In this document: positions 1 through 9,000 of the stretch, in pieces | Layout: each line of letters begins with the position of its first letter | Numbering within the stretch: the stretch's first letter is position 1 | Program-made: the position numbers and the translations under genes | The notes under the pieces: generated by a model | The model's input: only the letters and a program-made list of their open reading frames with translations | Database searches by the model: none | What the model was told of the DNA's origin: nothing | From: Gammaproteobacteria bacterium | GTDB lineage: Bacteria; Pseudomonadota; Gammaproteobacteria; Arenicellales; Arenicellaceae | Direction of reading: 5' to 3' | Assembly (NCBI GenBank): GCA_030426005.1 | Contig: JAUHZM010000008.1 | Location: 1-22,463 of the forward strand | DNA length: 22,463 nt

Positions 1-41
1 TGCGTCAACTTTCGACTATCACCGACTACGAGCCTAAGTAA
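1..41 (+). CDS. lptE: C-terminal end of probable LptE (LPS-assembly lipoprotein), partial
   Basis: Only the last dozen codons are present. Reading from base 3 gives RQLSTITDYEPK and a TAA stop at 39-41. The RQL-S start of this tail resembles the end of LptE proteins, which commonly finish with an ILRRL-like helix. LptE is the outer-membrane lipoprotein that plugs the LptD barrel, and its gene lies directly before holA in most gammaproteobacteria. The call rests mainly on that gene order; the visible peptide is too short to prove it. Confidence 0.45.
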   Translation, partial: RQLSTITDYEPK

Positions 42-56
42 TGTCGAGTTTGTTCC

Positions 57-1088
57 ATGCGCGTCTCAACCGATGAGCTGGCTGCGCGACTAAGTTCCAA
101 CCAATCATCGCTGCCGGGATTGTTGTTGCTGAACGGCAACGAAGCCTTGCTTATCGAGGAAGCACTGGATCAGGCGCGGCAGGTATTGAAGACACTCGGT
201 TTCTCCGAGCGGATCAAGTATCAGGCGGAAGCCGGTTTCGATTGGGGACAAATCACCGGTGTCGGTCAGGCTATGTCCTTATTTGCGGAACGCCGCATCA
301 TCGAGCTACGGGTACCGAAGTCATTAGGCACCGCCGGCACCAAAGCCCTATCTGAATATTGTGAGCAACCGGCTTCTGACGACATCTTGATCGTGCAGAT
401 GCCGGCGCTGGACAAGCGCCAGCGTAATGCCAAATGGTTTAAAGCCGTGGAGTCGACTGGTTGGGTTGTGGACGGCCCCGAGATTTCCGCGCAGCAATTC
501 CCTTTGTGGCTCAAAAAGCGCCTGCAAAGCCGCTCTTTGCGTGTTGAAAATGGCGTGATCGAGTTAATGTCTGCGCAGCTCGAAGGCAATGTGCTGGCGG
601 CGGCGCAAGAAGTCGATAAATTGCAGGTGTTGGCACCCGATGGCGCTGTGACCATCAAGCTGGTTAACGAGAGTTTGGCAGACCAAGCGCAGTTCGATGT
701 GTATGCGCTGGCGGATGCCTGTCTGGCCGGTGATCTGGCACGTGTCATGCGCATTAAACAGCGGTTGCAGTCCGAAGGGATTGAGCCGGTGATTGTTGCC
801 TGGGCTTTGGTGCGCGATATCCGTTTGCTATGCGCACTGGCGGCCGGTATCGCTGGTGGTCAGCAGCGCGCCATGCTGTTCAAGCAGCATCGCGTATGGC
901 GCAATCGTGAAGCCATCGTCAATGCCGCGTTGCAGCGATTAAACACCAACCAGTGTTATGAGTTGTTGGAGCGCGCAGCGCATTTAGATCAGTCGGTCAA
1001 AGGGCAACGGTATGCTGACGTCGGTGATATCTGGTTCCAGATCGAAACCTTGTGTGCTGGTATGTGTGGGATGTGCGAGATCGCATAA
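57..1088 (+). CDS. holA: DNA polymerase III subunit delta
   Basis: The 343-residue product matches the usual length of the delta subunit. Delta is the clamp-loader 'wrench' that opens the beta sliding clamp at primed sites, in complex with delta-prime and tau/gamma. Family landmarks are visible. The N-terminal segment LPGLLLLNGNEALLIEEALD corresponds to the start of the AAA+-like fold. QAMSLFAERRIIELRVP (from about residue 72) matches the conserved clamp-contact region with its SLF-type sequence. The C-terminal FKQHRVWRNREAIVNAAL segment is typical of the collar domain. The start is the ATG at 57, 15 bp after the presumed lptE stop; no strong ribosome binding site is seen. Position between lptE and proA/nadD is the standard context. 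Confidence 0.95.
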   Translation: MRVSTDELAARLSSNQSSLPGLLLLNGNEALLIEEALDQARQVLKTLGFSERIKYQAEAGFDWGQITGVGQAMSLFAERRIIELRVPKSLGTAGTKALSEYCEQPASDDILIVQMPALDKRQRNAKWFKAVESTGWVVDGPEISAQQFPLWLKKRLQSRSLRVENGVIELMSAQLEGNVLAAAQEVDKLQVLAPDGAVTIKLVNESLADQAQFDVYALADACLAGDLARVMRIKQRLQSEGIEPVIVAWALVRDIRLLCALAAGIAGGQQRAMLFKQHRVWRNREAIVNAALQRLNTNQCYELLERAAHLDQSVKGQRYADVGDIWFQIETLCAGMCGMCEIA

Positions 1089-1124
1089 GAATTAGTTTAA
1101 GTAAAATACGTAGATTGAGAGAGT

Positions 1125-2390
1125 GTGGTGAACGTTACAGAGTACATGCAGCAAGTGGGGCAGCAAGCTCGTCAGGCTGCCGCAGTGATGGCGGTGGCAA
1201 CCCGCGGCGACAAAGATGCCGCGTTACGACATATCGCAGCGCAGATTGAAGCTTCTAGTGACGAGTTGGTCAAGGCCAATGCACTGGATTTAGCTGCTGC
1301 AGAAGCACGTGGCATCGAGTCTGCGATGCTGGAGCGCTTGCGTCTAACCCCAGAACGAATTCAGGCGATGGCCGAAGGCTGTCGTCAGGTGGCGGAGTTA
1401 CCAGACCCGGTTGGCGAGATTCGTGATATGTCCTATCGCCCAAGCGGGATTCAGGTCGGCAAGATGCGTGTGCCACTGGGTGTGATTGGGATAATTTATG
1501 AGTCCCGTCCGAATGTGACTGTGGATGCCGCTATTTTATGTATTAAGTCGGGTAATGCCACGGTATTGCGTGGCGGTTCAGAAGCCGCGCATTCAAACCA
1601 AGCCATCGCAGCTTGTATTTCCGCGGGTCTGCATGCAGCTGGATTGCCAGCGGAGGCAGTCCAAATTCTCAACACCACGGATCGCGACGCGGTTGGATTG
1701 ATGATCAGTATGCCGGAGTATATTGATGTGATTGTGCCGCGTGGTGGCAAAGGTCTGATTGAGCGAATTAGTCGCGATGCTACTGTGCCGGTTATCAAGC
1801 ATTTGGATGGCATCTGCCATGTCTACGTAGACGCGGATGCCGATCTGACTAAGGCAAATGCCATTGCGTTCAACGCCAAAACGCATCGTTATGGTGTGTG
1901 TAATGCGATGGAGACCTTATTGGTGCACGAACAGGTTGCGTCAACATTCTTGCCTGAACTGTGCGCGCAATATCTGCAGCAAGGCGTCGAGTTGCGTGCT
2001 TGTGAGCAAACACGTGCGCTAGTGCCTGATGCGCGCCTATTGGCGGCGACCGATGAAGATTGGGCGACGGAGTATTTAGCGGCGGTATTGGCAATCAAAG
2101 TGGTCACCGATTTCGATGCGGCAGTACACCATATTGCGACCTACAGTTCTGCGCACACTGAGAGTATCGTGACCGAAAACTACACCACTGCACGGCAATT
2201 TTTACGTGCGGTTGATTCCAGCTCGGTGATGGTGAATGCATCGACACGCTTTGCTGATGGCTTTGAATACGGGCTGGGAGCTGAAATTGGAATCAGTACC
2301 GACAAGCTGCATGCGCGCGGGCCGGTTGGGCTGGAAGGCTTGACCTCTGAAAAATACATCGTGTTCGGTGACGGGCATATTCGCGTTTAG
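1125..2390 (+). CDS. proA: Gamma-glutamyl phosphate reductase (glutamate-5-semialdehyde dehydrogenase)
   Basis: ProA catalyses the second step of proline synthesis: NADPH-dependent reduction of gamma-glutamyl phosphate to glutamate-5-semialdehyde in the cytoplasm. The 421-residue product is close to the usual 415-420. The aldehyde-dehydrogenase fold is recognisable throughout: GVIGIIYESRPNVTVDA, then LRGGSEAAHSN, then VPRGGKGLIERI, the catalytic cysteine C259 in GVCNAMETLLVH, and GLEGLTSEKYI near the end. The start is one of two adjacent GTG codons (1125 or 1128) behind a GAGAG stretch, so it is uncertain by one residue. It sits between holA and nadD, as in pseudomonads and relatives. The proB kinase partner is not in this window. 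Confidence 0.96.
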   Translation: MVNVTEYMQQVGQQARQAAAVMAVATRGDKDAALRHIAAQIEASSDELVKANALDLAAAEARGIESAMLERLRLTPERIQAMAEGCRQVAELPDPVGEIRDMSYRPSGIQVGKMRVPLGVIGIIYESRPNVTVDAAILCIKSGNATVLRGGSEAAHSNQAIAACISAGLHAAGLPAEAVQILNTTDRDAVGLMISMPEYIDVIVPRGGKGLIERISRDATVPVIKHLDGICHVYVDADADLTKANAIAFNAKTHRYGVCNAMETLLVHEQVASTFLPELCAQYLQQGVELRACEQTRALVPDARLLAATDEDWATEYLAAVLAIKVVTDFDAAVHHIATYSSAHTESIVTENYTTARQFLRAVDSSSVMVNASTRFADGFEYGLGAEIGISTDKLHARGPVGLEGLTSEKYIVFGDGHIRV

Positions 2391-3392
2391 ATGATCACGG
2401 CGATCGGTGTTTTTGGGGGTACATTCGACCCAATCCATCAAGGGCATTTACAAGCCGTTACTCAGGCCGCTGAGGTGCTTGGCTTGAGTCGTGTGCACTG
2501 GGTATTGAGTGCTCGACCTCCGCACAAAAACAGCGTCTCTGCGAGTATTGAAGACCGCTATGCCATGCTCCAATTGGCATTGGCCGATCTGCCTGAGTTT
2601 GTCGTCGATGATCGTGAAATACGCCGTGCAGCGAAATCCTACACGCTCGACACGGTTGCTTCCTTTTCAGCGGAGTACCCGGACCAGCGTTTAGTGGTGA
2701 TCATCGGTGCTGACAGTCTCGCGGGTTTGCCTAGTTGGTACCAGTACGAGACCTTGGTTGAGCAGGTCAGCTGGGTTGCTCTACAACGCCCCGGCTACAC
2801 AATCAATGTACCCGATGAGCTGCAGGCACGAGTGGTTGAGAAGCCAACCGCGCTATTGCAGCGAGCGCCAGGGCACATTTGGATCTATCAAGACAGCAAT
2901 ATCGATATTTCGTCGACAGAAATACGCACCACGCTTAGCGAAGGGCGAGAGGAACTTGCGCAGGAATACCTGCCAAGCAGCGTTTTAAACTATATTCGCA
3001 CCAAGCAACTGTATAAAATACCGGGTATGAATCCAGAACAAATTAAAGATCAAGTGGTTGACGCCCTTGAAAACGTAAAAGGCCAGGACATCAAAGTTAT
3101 TGATATCGCCGAAATTTCAGATTTTGCTGACTTTATGATCGTGGTGAGTGGTACTTCAGATACTCATGTAAAAGCCTTGGCCCGCGAGGCTTCAGACACG
3201 CTACGTAAGCAAGGTGTGAAACCATTGAACGAAGACGGTGCCGATGTCGGTGAATGGGTCTTGGTCGACTTTGGTGATGTGGTGCTGCATGTGATGCGAC
3301 CCGAGGTGCGCCAATACTATGATCTGGAGAAGCTGTGGGACGAAGACGTGCGTGCTTTGGTCAAACAGCATCGAGCTCAGGAAGAAGAATAG
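2391..3392 (+). CDS. nadD: NadD-RsfS fusion: nicotinate-nucleotide adenylyltransferase plus ribosome silencing factor
   Basis: One uninterrupted frame of 333 residues carries two normally separate proteins. Residues 1 to about 208 are NadD, which adenylylates nicotinate mononucleotide in NAD synthesis. It has the nucleotidyltransferase motif GGTFDPIHQGHL (residues 9-20), PPHK, and the closing SSTEIR motif followed by YIRTKQLY. Residues 213-333 are a complete RsfS (DUF143/Iojap), which binds ribosomal protein uL14 and blocks subunit joining in starvation. It shows ISDFADFMIVVSG, GEWVLVDFGDVVLH and YYDLEKLW. The linker is only a few residues. ATG at 3027 (Met213) is where a free RsfS would start, but no clear ribosome binding site precedes it. 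The gene starts directly after the proA stop with no gap. A TAA one frame away at 3014-3016 means that a missing base could mimic the fusion. Confidence 0.9.
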   Translation: MITAIGVFGGTFDPIHQGHLQAVTQAAEVLGLSRVHWVLSARPPHKNSVSASIEDRYAMLQLALADLPEFVVDDREIRRAAKSYTLDTVASFSAEYPDQRLVVIIGADSLAGLPSWYQYETLVEQVSWVALQRPGYTINVPDELQARVVEKPTALLQRAPGHIWIYQDSNIDISSTEIRTTLSEGREELAQEYLPSSVLNYIRTKQLYKIPGMNPEQIKDQVVDALENVKGQDIKVIDIAEISDFADFMIVVSGTSDTHVKALAREASDTLRKQGVKPLNEDGADVGEWVLVDFGDVVLHVMRPEVRQYYDLEKLWDEDVRALVKQHRAQEEE

Positions 3393-3419
3393 CGACAGAT
3401 CATCGTTGGGGTCTAAATT

Positions 3420-3893
3420 GTGCGTATCAAACTCTTAGCCGTCGGCACGCGAATGCCTGCCTGGGTGGTGCAGGGCTATCAGGAGTATGCACAGCGTATG
3501 CCGCCGATCTGTCAGTTAGAGTTACAGGAAATAGCGGCGAAAAAGCGTGGTAAAAATGCCGACACCGCACGGATTCTACGGGACGAAGCTGAGCTGCTTA
3601 AATCGGCTGTTCCGGATAATGCCATCACCATTGCACTAGATCGACGTGGCAAACACATCGACACCGAAGGCCTGGCTCGCCATATGCAGCAATGGATCGA
3701 CGATAGCCAGGATGTGGCGATCCTAATCGGTGGTCCAGAAGGCATTGATGCCAATTATCTAAACACCGTGCCATTGAAGTGGTCTTTGTCGGCTATGACG
3801 TTTGCGCATCCGGTGGTGCGTGTAATGTTGGCTGAACAGCTGTATCGCGCATGGAGCATCAACGCGAATCTGCCATACCATCGAGGCGATTGA
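3420..3893 (+). CDS. rlmH: 23S rRNA (pseudouridine-1915-N3)-methyltransferase
   Basis: RlmH is a small SPOUT-class, SAM-dependent enzyme that methylates pseudouridine 1915 in helix 69 of 23S rRNA, acting on the assembled 70S ribosome. The product is 157 residues, the usual size. Recognition rests on the N-terminal RIKLLAVGTRMPAWV, the ITIALDRRGK strand, the knotted SAM-binding loop LIGGPEGID starting near residue 102, SLSAMTFAHPVVRVMLAEQLYRAW, and the C-terminal PYHRGD, which carries the conserved Tyr-His-Arg. It starts at GTG 3420, the codon that gives the canonical (M)RIKLLAVG N-terminus. It follows rsfS, the standard context, and ends 4 bp before maf. Confidence 0.96.
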   Translation: MRIKLLAVGTRMPAWVVQGYQEYAQRMPPICQLELQEIAAKKRGKNADTARILRDEAELLKSAVPDNAITIALDRRGKHIDTEGLARHMQQWIDDSQDVAILIGGPEGIDANYLNTVPLKWSLSAMTFAHPVVRVMLAEQLYRAWSINANLPYHRGD

Positions 3894-3897
3894 ACTA

Positions 3898-4473
3898 ATG
3901 TCCCAGCTAATATTGGCTTCCGGTTCACCGCGTCGACGCGAGATGCTCACTCAGATGGGCGTTGAATTTACCGTGCAGGTTCCCGATATTGACGAGTCTC
4001 GTCGCCCCGACGAATTGGCTGAAGATTATGTTACCCGGTTAGCGCGCGAGAAAGCACGCGCGGTAGCGGCGATGCAGACTGACAAAACGATCGCTATTTT
4101 GGCGGCGGACACTATTGTAGTACAGGGTGAGCGAATTTTTGGAAAACCACGCGATTTTGCGCATGCACAGCAAATTTGGCATAACCTGAGCGCGGCTAAA
4201 CATCAGGTAATGACTGCGGTTTGTTTGCTGGTTCATGATAGACTGAACGTCAAGCTGGGGCTCACGGAAGTCGAGTTTGCCACGATCACGGAACGACAGA
4301 TGCAGGCCTACTGGGCTAGTAATGAGCCGCAGGATAAAGCTGGTGCGTATGCCATTCAAGGGCTCGCGTCGGTATGGGTAAAAGTAATTCACGGTAGTTA
4401 TAGTAATGTGGTGGGTTTACCTCTGCGAGAGGTAAACGAGTTATTAAGCACTATAGAGATGAACTGGCTTTAA
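3898..4473 (+). CDS. maf: Maf-family dTTP/UTP pyrophosphatase (YhdE type)
   Basis: Maf proteins hydrolyse nucleoside triphosphates to monophosphates and are thought to remove non-canonical nucleotides. The 191-residue product has the family start LILASGSPRRREML (substrate loop, residues 4-17), the catalytic aspartate D71 in ILAADTIVV, GKPRDFAHA, and DKAGAYAIQGLASVWVKVI followed by GSYSNVVGLPL. These sequences fit the YhdE (dTTP/UTP) subgroup better than the YceF (7-methyl-GTP) subgroup. Location next to rng and yhdP, as in E. coli, supports the YhdE assignment. The ATG follows the rlmH stop by 4 bp, so co-translation is likely. Confidence 0.94.
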   Translation: MSQLILASGSPRRREMLTQMGVEFTVQVPDIDESRRPDELAEDYVTRLAREKARAVAAMQTDKTIAILAADTIVVQGERIFGKPRDFAHAQQIWHNLSAAKHQVMTAVCLLVHDRLNVKLGLTEVEFATITERQMQAYWASNEPQDKAGAYAIQGLASVWVKVIHGSYSNVVGLPLREVNELLSTIEMNWL

Positions 4474-4491
4474 TTGGGGCGCGCGCGCCAA
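4474..4491. repeat. GC-alternating palindrome between maf and rng
   Basis: Directly after the maf stop lies an 18-bp near-palindrome, TTGG at one end and CCAA at the other, with one central-arm mismatch. Its core at 4478-4489 is a perfect 12-bp palindrome of alternating G and C. No T-run follows, so it does not look like an intrinsic terminator. It could form a small cruciform or RNA hairpin ahead of the rng start. Function unknown; it may be chance. Confidence 0.6.
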
Positions 4492-4528
4492 GTAGAGAAG
4501 CCGCAGAATTAGTAGGTTGTGAGTTCCA

Positions 4529-6007
4529 GTGGCCAGCAAAGAAGAAATACTGATCAATGTGACCCCGCAGGAAACGCGGGTGGCGGTGGTGGAAAACGGC
4601 GTTCTGCAAGAGCTGCATATAGAACGCACGCTTTCACGCGGCCTGGTTGGTAGCATCTATAAAGGCAAAGTGGTTCGCGTGTTGCCGGGTATGCAGGCCG
4701 CATTTGTGGATATCGGCCTCGAAAAAAACGGATTTCTGCATGCGGCTGATATTGCGCGAAATGATCCAGCCTTCAGCGGCCAGCCAGCACGCGATATTCC
4801 ACCAATTCAGGAACTCGTGCATGAAGGAAAGCATGTGTATGTTCAGGTTTTAAAAGACCCGATCGGCAGTAAAGGAGCACGGCTCACCACCGAACTCAGT
4901 ATGCCGTCAAGAAATCTGGTGTATTTGCCAAATGGGACTGAGATAGGCATCTCGCAAAAAATAGACAGTGCTGAAGAGCGCGAACGATTACATGAAATCG
5001 TTCAGCGTCAAATAGAACAACATGAGCTGACGGGTGGATTTATCATTCGCACGTTGGCTGAGTCGGTTACGGAAGAAGATATCGCCAACGATATGCTGTT
5101 TCAGCGGCGACTTTGGTTGCATGTCAGTAGTCGAATGCAAGACGCTGCGCCAGCGACGCTGATTCACGCAGATGTGCCCTTATCGATTCGCACGATGCGA
5201 GATTTGGTGCACGACAGTCTGGAAAAAATTCGTATTGATTCGCGCGAAAGCTATGAAAAAGCGCGCGACTTTGCCCGTGATTTTATGCCCGAATTGGTCG
5301 ATAAGCTGGAATATTATCCGGGTGAGCAACCGCTGTTTGGTTTGTACTCAATCGAAGCAGAGATCGAAAAAGCCATGCATCGCAAGGTCATGCTGAAATC
5401 GGGTGGCGATTTGATTATTGATCAGACCGAGGCGATGACGACGATTGATGTAAACACGGGGTCTTATGTCGGGCGACACAATCAGGAAGAAACGCTGTTC
5501 AAGACCAATCTGGAGGCTGCGACCGAAATTGCACACCAGATGCGCCTGCGAAATTTAGGTGGGATCATTATTGTCGATTTTATCGATATGCAGAGCCAGA
5601 GTCATAAGAAACAAGTGTTGGCGGCGCTGGAATCTGCGTTTGCAAAAGATCGAGTGAAGATCAAAATTACCGATATCTCACCATTGGGTTTGGTGGAAAT
5701 AACTCGTAAGCGTACGCGCGAGAGTTTGGAGCAGATCTTGTGTGAAGCCTGTCCAACCTGTCAGGGCCGTGGCACCGTCAAAACAATACAAACGGTGTGC
5801 TATGAGATTCTGCGTGAAATCCTCCGTGAGGATCGCCAATACAAAGCTCAGTCATACACCATCGTTGCAGCACCAGCAGTGGTGGAGCTGTTGTTGGATG
5901 AAGAAGCCAGCAGCCTAGCCGATCTACAGGAATTTATTGATCGCCCGATCAGTCTGCGGGCTGATCCGCTGTTCAGTCAGCAGGAATACGATATCGCACT
6001 CGCATGA
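4529..6007 (+). CDS. rng: Ribonuclease G
   Basis: RNase G is the shorter paralogue of RNase E, a 5'-monophosphate-sensing endoribonuclease that matures the 16S rRNA 5' end and degrades some mRNAs. The 492-residue length is typical and there is no RNase E-like C-terminal scaffold. The S1 domain lies near residues 38-130 (YKGKVVRVLPGMQAAFVDIG). The DNase I-like catalytic core has D307 in TIDVNTG and D350 in IIIVDFIDM, spaced by 43 as in RNase E. The zinc-link C408-P-T-C411 is intact. The start is GTG 4529, giving the family N-terminus with ILINVTPQETRVAVV. The stop overlaps the yhdP start by 4 bp (ATGA). Confidence 0.97.
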   Translation: MASKEEILINVTPQETRVAVVENGVLQELHIERTLSRGLVGSIYKGKVVRVLPGMQAAFVDIGLEKNGFLHAADIARNDPAFSGQPARDIPPIQELVHEGKHVYVQVLKDPIGSKGARLTTELSMPSRNLVYLPNGTEIGISQKIDSAEERERLHEIVQRQIEQHELTGGFIIRTLAESVTEEDIANDMLFQRRLWLHVSSRMQDAAPATLIHADVPLSIRTMRDLVHDSLEKIRIDSRESYEKARDFARDFMPELVDKLEYYPGEQPLFGLYSIEAEIEKAMHRKVMLKSGGDLIIDQTEAMTTIDVNTGSYVGRHNQEETLFKTNLEAATEIAHQMRLRNLGGIIIVDFIDMQSQSHKKQVLAALESAFAKDRVKIKITDISPLGLVEITRKRTRESLEQILCEACPTCQGRGTVKTIQTVCYEILREILREDRQYKAQSYTIVAAPAVVELLLDEEASSLADLQEFIDRPISLRADPLFSQQEYDIALA

Positions 6008-9000
6008 CCGAGCAAGTAACTAAAAAGCGCTGGCGCAGTCTAAAACTGGTACGCAATCTGCTGTTGCTGCTAGGTGTGTTGTACTTGTGTTTTTGGGGCA
6101 GCCTGGCGGTGTATTTTAGTTTTGCTGAAACGCACAAAGATGCCCTGCAGTCGCAATTGAGCTCGATGTTCGATCGTCCGGTCAGTATCGAAGAGGTGCG
6201 CACTCAATGGCAGGGCATGTCACCGCATATACAAATTCAGGGCCTGTTGGTGGCGGGCGATACCGAGGCACAGCCGGCGTTGGCATTTGAGTCCCTGTCT
6301 GCCTCCGTGCAGCCCCTGTCGTTATTGCGATTGTGGCCGAAGTTCGATGAGTTTGCTCTGGAGAAGCCAGTCCTCGAAGTGGTGACACATGAGGACGGTC
6401 AAATTCAGATTGCTGGTGTGTTGTTATCAAAGCAAGACAGTGGGCGTGCCACGCCAGAACGCTTACTCAGATGGATGCTGGATCAACCGGCGGCCGCTTG
6501 GCACAGCGGTGAAATTCTTTGGGTGCGCGCCAGTGGCGAACAAAAGCGCTATCGAGATATCTCCTTTGTGTATCAGCGCGAGGATCAACTGCGTCGTATT
6601 TCGGCCACACTAACCAGTGACCGCGGGCCATTGGCGGTTAAGGCGACCAGTCAGGGCGATCTCTTGGCAGATGAACTGTGGGATGCCTCATTAGAAGTGC
6701 TCGGAGACCAGCAAACCCGGATTGTGCGCTCGCAGGACTTGTCGCTGAGTGTGGAAGACGGTCAAGGGCGATTGTTACTCAAGGAGCTAGAAGTAACCCG
6801 GGTGCGCGAGTTTCTGCGCTTGGTAGGCTTGCGCCGTGATGCTCGTTGGTTGTTCGATGCGGATCTGAACGGTTTGCTGCACGATGTGGAATTCACCTTT
6901 TCTGGTCCGCTATTGGCGATGGAAAATTGGGAGTTGTCGGCTGCCGCTTCCGGTGTGGGCTTTAATGCCATCGACCCCGTTCCAGGGATGAACAATTTGC
7001 GCGGTGAACTAAATGCGTCTGCCGAGGGCGGTGTGTTTGAATTCACCGCCGAGGATGCCCAGTTTGAGTGGCCTAAATTGTACGACCGTGTGGTGCCAAT
7101 CGAGTCAGCATCGGGCGAGTTTACCTGGCGAATCAACGAAGACGATACTGTGACCATTGGCTTGATTGAAGGTCAGTTGACCGATGGCGTCGCGTCGATT
7201 ACCGGCTTAAACGCGACCTGTCGTCTGGAACGCGGCATTGAGACCGTCACCAGTTTTGGTCAATTGTTTAAGGTCGAATCAGTGCGCGAACTCAGCTTTG
7301 AGGACGGACTGATTGTGAATACCCCAAGTAGTCTAAGTGAGCGCCCATTAATGGTGAATGCCAACGCGGAGTTCGCCTTCAATGACCTGAGTCGCTTTGT
7401 TGACTATCTGCCGAATGATTCGCGCGTAGATAAATTTCGTGAGTGGTCAGCAACAGCCTTTGTTAGTGGTGAGATTGTTAACGGTCGTGCGAGTTATCGT
7501 GGCGAATTAACGCGTAATGCATTGATCGTTGGTAAAGCGCAATTCGAAGCCTCCGCTGACTTTGATAACACCGAAGTTGACTATGGATTTGAGCGAGATT
7601 GGCCAGCAGCAAAAGGCGGGCGTGGTAAAGCCACTATTCGTAATCAGCTGCTGACGATTACGCCGGACGCGATTAACCTCAATGGTGACGCGATAACCGA
7701 TGGCCAGCTGCATATTGCGCGTCTGTTTGAACCGACCAGAGCGTTGATGATCCAGGGTAAGACTCAGACCTCTCTGCGCAAAGGGATGGATTTTTTGTTC
7801 AAAGGGCCGTTGATTCGTCCTGAAAATCGTCCAGAAACCTTACCGGTCGAGGTCACGGGCGGCAGTGTGGACATCGATATTGCGGTAGAGATCCCGCTCG
7901 ACGATCTGGAAAGCACCACGGTTTTGGGCAATGCGGTGGTGCGCAACGGCAAAGGTGTGTTGCCGGAAGGCGTGCCTCTCACTAATGTTAATGGCAGCGT
8001 GTCGTTTACCGAACGCAGCGTTGTATCGGACAATGTACGGGCGCGATTTTTGGGTGGCGATACCTATGGTCGTCTAGTCACAGTAGAAGAGGCTCAACCT
8101 CCGGTGATGAAGTTGATCGCGCGAGGCGAAGCCGAGGTGACCGCGCTGGAGCCTTGGGTTGGAGAGCATATTCTGACTTGGCTGGATGGTGCTGCAGATT
8201 GGCAGGGCGAACTATTGATCGATGGTCCAAGTTTGCAAATTAATGGTCAATCTGAACTCAGCGGCGTGACGGTATCAGCGCCGGCACCGCTGGCTAAGGC
8301 CGCCGATGAATCAGCCAATTTTGCACTGTCCATGACCTTGGGGGATGCAGACGTGCTGCCAGCGTTAAGCCTGAAATACAATGACGATGTTGCCGTACGT
8401 TTCAAAGGCGTGGCGCCCGTGGCTGGCAGTAATGCAGAGTCCTCCTTGTTTGACAGCTCGCTCATCAGTGTCGGTGTTAGAGCTGGCACACAGCTTAAGC
8501 CGGGGATTAATTTTTCGATCGACGATGACGCGGTCAACATCGATGACTGGTTAACGGCGGTGATTGATCTGGCCAGCTATACGCCCAGGCAGGAGAGCAA
8601 CAATACTGACTTTCTGGATGCCATGCGCTCAATCGAGATTCGTTCCGCCAACCCCATGTTATTGGGGCGAGAGTTTGGTAACCTGACCGTCTCTGCTGTG
8701 TCCGTAGACGGATTCAAATGGGTCGGCACACTGGATGGTGACAATATTCGCGGCACCATGAAAATGCAGCCGCGTGACACCGTTGGAAAGTATGAATTCG
8801 ATCTCTCTGAATTTCACCTGGTGGCCGCGCCGGACGAAGACAAGCCGCCGGAGACAATCGATTATTCGCTACAGCCGAGTGACTACCCGAGCATTACCGT
8901 GAACGTGGATGCACTCAAAGTCACCGGTAAAAATTTGGGTTCGTTGCGTTTTCAGGGTCGTCCTAAAGATGATCGGTGGTTAACAGAGGAATTTGTGCTG

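Noticed and set aside
266..754. 162-codon minus-strand open frame inside holA
   Set aside because: Antisense shadow of a confidently identified gene, with no recognisable protein features.
1102..1107. TAAAAT resembling a -10 box before proA
   Set aside because: No -35-like hexamer lies at 16-19 bp upstream, and the 36-bp gap between holA and proA fits read-through.
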